Below, in pieces: positions 60,938-64,000 of a stretch of DNA of 64,000 nt (positions are counted from its first letter, which is position 1; every line of letters starts with the position of its first letter). Origin of the DNA: Thamnaconus septentrionalis (lineage: Eukaryota > Chordata > Actinopteri > Tetraodontiformes > Monacanthidae); NCBI GenBank assembly GCA_009823395.1, contig CM020514.1, positions 5,735,966 through 5,799,965 on the forward strand, written 5' to 3'. Under the pieces are notes generated by a model. It made no database searches, was not told where the DNA came from, and saw only the letters and a list, made by a program, of their open reading frames with translations. Position numbers and translations under genes: made by a program.

Positions 60938-62561
60938 CTCAATCATTTTTGGGGCACTTTGTGCGAGAAGCTGACTGATGGCCGAGTGGACGGAGAGCAG
61001 AGGAGCAGCACTGAAAGGGCTGCCGCTGTTCCGTCTGGTCCGAAACCCAAAACAAATTCAACAGCTGGAGAAGTTTTCTGCGGTGCTTCGCGTTTCCCTT
61101 CTTCTGTCGCTGCTCGTCTCTTCACACTAAAGAGTCTACAGACTCATTTTTGGGGGTTCGCATTTCTGTAAATCTGGTTTAGTCGATTGCAATTGCGAAG
61201 TAATTTTTGAGCGAAAATGTCAAGTTATTGTGGAAAATCAAAAGAAAGAAATTCGACCGGCTGCTTTTGTTGACCCGACTCTACTTCCAAAAACAAATTC
61301 TCCCCGGGAGAAACCTATCATATCCTTTAAATGTATAGTTTTACTATATGTGGGCTGAGAAAAAGTCAGAAATACTCAGAATCAAGCAAATCCGACACTT
61401 TTGGTATGGTTCTATAGAAAATGATGACATCATCAGAATTGTTTTTTTTTTTATTTTACCCTCAAATGTTCCCAAACTTTGCGTATCAAGTTGAGCAGGA
61501 ATTCGACAGGAGTGTTTTGTTCTGCTTAAAGTCTCTTTTGATAAAACAGCACGTTGCCCAAAGCTACGTTTTGTACAGCTCGACAAAAACATGCTAATTA
61601 GTTTCAATGAACGACGTTCGCTTTCACACTTTCTAAAGTTCCCACAAACCTCGAGACAAAGAGTCACTGAATCTATTTATTTTTCAGAGGCGTCGTCAAA
61701 CAGACCAGCCTCACTAACGAGTCTCTTCACAAGGTCTCCCTGCGCTCGGAACCGCTAGCGCGCCGCTAAAACTTCAGCAGCCAGTAAGGGGTTACACTCA
61801 CTCACATGTCGCTCCATTATCTTAAGCACACAACCGGCGCCTCGATGTGTTTTGGCTCGCGCACTGTCGCCACCAGCCATCCAACCACGCTAATATTGAG
61901 CTAAACTGGCTTGAGTACGAATTTGTGAGCTGCTTTGAATATTTCAATTCCCATTGCTTTTTGTGACTCACGATGTCTTGGTGCTGCCGTGGGAGTCGAA
62001 ACCGCCAGTCGAGAGCGAAATAAGGAATGAAAATACATATGAAATCGTCTTTCTTTAATTTCAAATGGGCGTTTATACTGGTTTTACATCAGGAGTTGGT
62101 TTCATTCCAGATGTGAGAAACCAGTGGGGTTTTTATTTAATCGGTCCCCTTTTCTATTTAATAACCGTTGCCAGTTTTTTTCGGAGCTTCTTCTTTTCTT
62201 TTCTTTTTAAATCTTCCTTTCTCAGCCTTTCGTTCACATATCATCCCCTCCATCCTCCTCTTTCCATCAGCCCGTCCCTCACGCGGCTCCCATCAGAAAT
62301 TCTACTGAGCATCGACTGAGCGGTTGCGCTTTGCAGCCTCTTGCAGCCTCTCGCGTCCCCCCCCTCAAACGCCTGTTTGTGATCGGTGGCCGGAGTCCCA
62401 GCAGAACCTGGGCAGCCATCGAGTCGCTTGGAGCGACGCGGATTTTCGGAAAATTGAGTGTTCCGTATTTGTATTTTTTTGCTGATCTTAGAAAAGGACG
62501 GGGGGGGGAGGTGACGATTAAACTGAATCTGTAAATATGTTTAAAGGCGAAACACAAATTC

Positions 62562-62567
62562 AATAAA
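62562..62567 (+). promoter_or_regulatory. distal polyadenylation hexamer AATAAA
   Basis: AATAAA followed after about 15 bases by a G/T-rich element (gtttgtctgtaactccggtg), the usual arrangement of a functional cleavage and polyadenylation site. It is the best candidate for the end of the transcript. Confidence 0.6.
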
Positions 62568-62590
62568 GATGTTATTGAAAGTTTGTCTGT

Positions 62591-64000
62591 AACTCCGGTG
62601 TGATAATTGCATTTTTACAATGGGGGAGGTTGGATGGTTAAATCCAAAGGCAGATTTAGAAAAAATAAATGAATTAGATTACACATTTGAAAAACATATA
62701 AACTTTCTGTGCCGGATTAAAAATTTCAAAAAATAATTGAATAAAAATATTGAAAGTTGGATGGACTAACTGTGTTGCATTCAAGTTGGACCAATTGGAT
62801 TTGATCCTTTTGGCCCATTTGGCCCCAGGGCTTCTCATCGGTGCGCCCCCTGGTGAGTCTGCGATGCAACAACTCTTGCCGAAGCCAGTCGGGAGTGACG
62901 TAAAAACACTCCCCCCTCCCCCCTCTTTTTAACGTCTAAAATGTCACGTATCTCTTTAGCAATAGCAAGGCTCCCACTCACTCGTTCGCTCGCACGTGCA
63001 TTTCACACTCTGTCTTCTGCGGCTTTTAAAGGGCAGCTTGTTGCAGCGTCAGCACTGCCTCAAAAACTTTTTTTTTTTTTTTTTTCTAGCCTGGCAAGAT
63101 GGATGAGCAAGGCTTCAGAACTGAGCTCAGACATCAGCACGTCTAATTAAAGTTGCAAGACAATATAGAATAAAGTAACTCAAGCATCTGCTGGACATTT
63201 AGGTGTACGGCTAGAAAAGAGCGCGCTCCAGTTGCTATTGTTGTCGACCGGCTGAACTTTAACCTGCAGAACAAAAAGTGTACACGTTTGACAACAAGTT
63301 GCCTGTTTCCCTAGTGAAACCAGGCTGGCTGCTTATCCTGCCAGTGTGTGTGTCTGTGTGTGCGAGCGAGGGTGCGAAGTAAGCAGCTGCTTCCTGAAAC
63401 CAACAAACAGTATCTGTGAACTGGAAAGTTGGCCACTACTGGGACTATTATCAGTCCTATTTTTTTGCCTCTTCTGTCGCAGGCAATCACACAGAAGGTC
63501 AATATTAACTTTGCAATGTCGCACAATTGCGAGCCGCGCACGGTTATAAATATGCTTCCACGCTGGGAGCACAGGAGCATATTTATTCAGGGATTCACCC
63601 CCGTGAACATATCAAAAGACGCAATCAAACATCTCAGGGCTGTCGGCAGGTTCTGTTTGCAGTGTAGGATCTGATGGAGGTTCCTGCCTTGAGTGCAGCT
63701 TTGTCTTTTGTCCTATTAGTTATTCCCCACTGTGTGTTTGCAGGAAAACGTTTTGGCTTGAGTCAGGTTCGTAATAACTTTTAACTTTGGGAAGAATTTG
63801 AAAATTTTTCTTTGAGACTTCAGTCTTTGCAAAACGTTTGAATTTTTTCTTAACCGGTGCACGTGTACGAATCTGTTTCTGCCATTTCGATTCTGTCTTC
63901 GAGGGATTTACAGTCCTCTTCAGATGACAATCATTTGGACCCGAGTCTTTTTTTCTTTCCATTTCCTAGTCAGCCAACCAGCCCTTCCTTTAATTCTGGG
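62591..64000. other. intergenic DNA downstream of man1a2
   Basis: No gene recognised. It contains a T run (63069-63086), another AATAAA at about 63169 and a short GT-rich stretch at about 63343-63362. The open frame at 63429-63674 (81 codons) lacks any recognisable domain. The stretch 63480-63680 is balanced in composition and could be conserved regulatory DNA, but this is a guess. Confidence 0.5.

Larger units (their letters stand above)
59958..62590 (+). other. man1a2: man1a2 probable 3' untranslated region
   Basis: From the stop codon to just past the hexamer at 62562. Several T/C-rich stretches, a (CTG)n-(CTT)n stretch (60770-60839) and AT-rich parts are seen. No convincing coding frame. 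Where the transcript actually ends depends on which hexamer is used. Proximal use would give about 1 kb and distal use about 2.6 kb of 3' UTR. Confidence 0.6.

Overview
The window is vertebrate nuclear DNA, almost certainly from a teleost fish. Its one recognisable protein-coding gene is the 3' two-thirds of man1a2, the Golgi alpha-1,2-mannosidase IB gene of glycosyl hydrolase family 47 (GH47). It lies on the + strand in ten GT-AG spliced exons (12157-12275, 22109-22189, 36115-36209, 38735-38858, 39447-39540, 49619-49734, 50874-51093, 52897-53069, 57023-57138, 59822-59957). All exon phases join cleanly and give 423 full codons ending in TAG at 59955-59957. The window part starts at the equivalent of about residue 219 of the roughly 641-residue mammalian protein (length from memory). 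The cytoplasmic tail, membrane anchor, stem and first part of the catalytic domain must therefore be encoded upstream of base 1.

Layout: 1-12156 is upstream non-coding DNA, most likely the intron before the first visible exon. It carries a degraded LINE fragment and a SINE with a triplicated body. 12157-59957 is the split gene, with introns from 0.6 to 13.9 kb. 59958 to about 62590 is the probable 3' UTR, with polyadenylation hexamers at 60932 and 62562. 62590-64000 is intergenic, with no gene recognised.

Most of the readable structure outside the exons is mobile-element and satellite DNA: tRNA-derived SINEs, LINE fragments, terminal-inverted-repeat (TIR) elements without coding capacity (Tc1-like, hAT-like and several unclassified families with two or three copies here), long (TG)n, (CT)n and (TA)n microsatellites, a 21-bp minisatellite and several perfect hairpins. 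The fish assignment rests on the GH47 subtype together with these repeat families, which I recognise from memory as common in teleosts; it was not tested by a search.

Functionally the window describes one enzyme, which trims Man9GlcNAc2 towards Man5GlcNAc2 on N-glycans in the Golgi. The residues known to be essential in GH47 enzymes and encoded in this part are all present, so the visible part looks intact and functional. I found no previously undescribed multi-gene system. The more unusual observations concern transposon structure: a hAT-like element whose 5' junction is triplicated, nested elements, and inverted copies of one repeat family inside a single intron.
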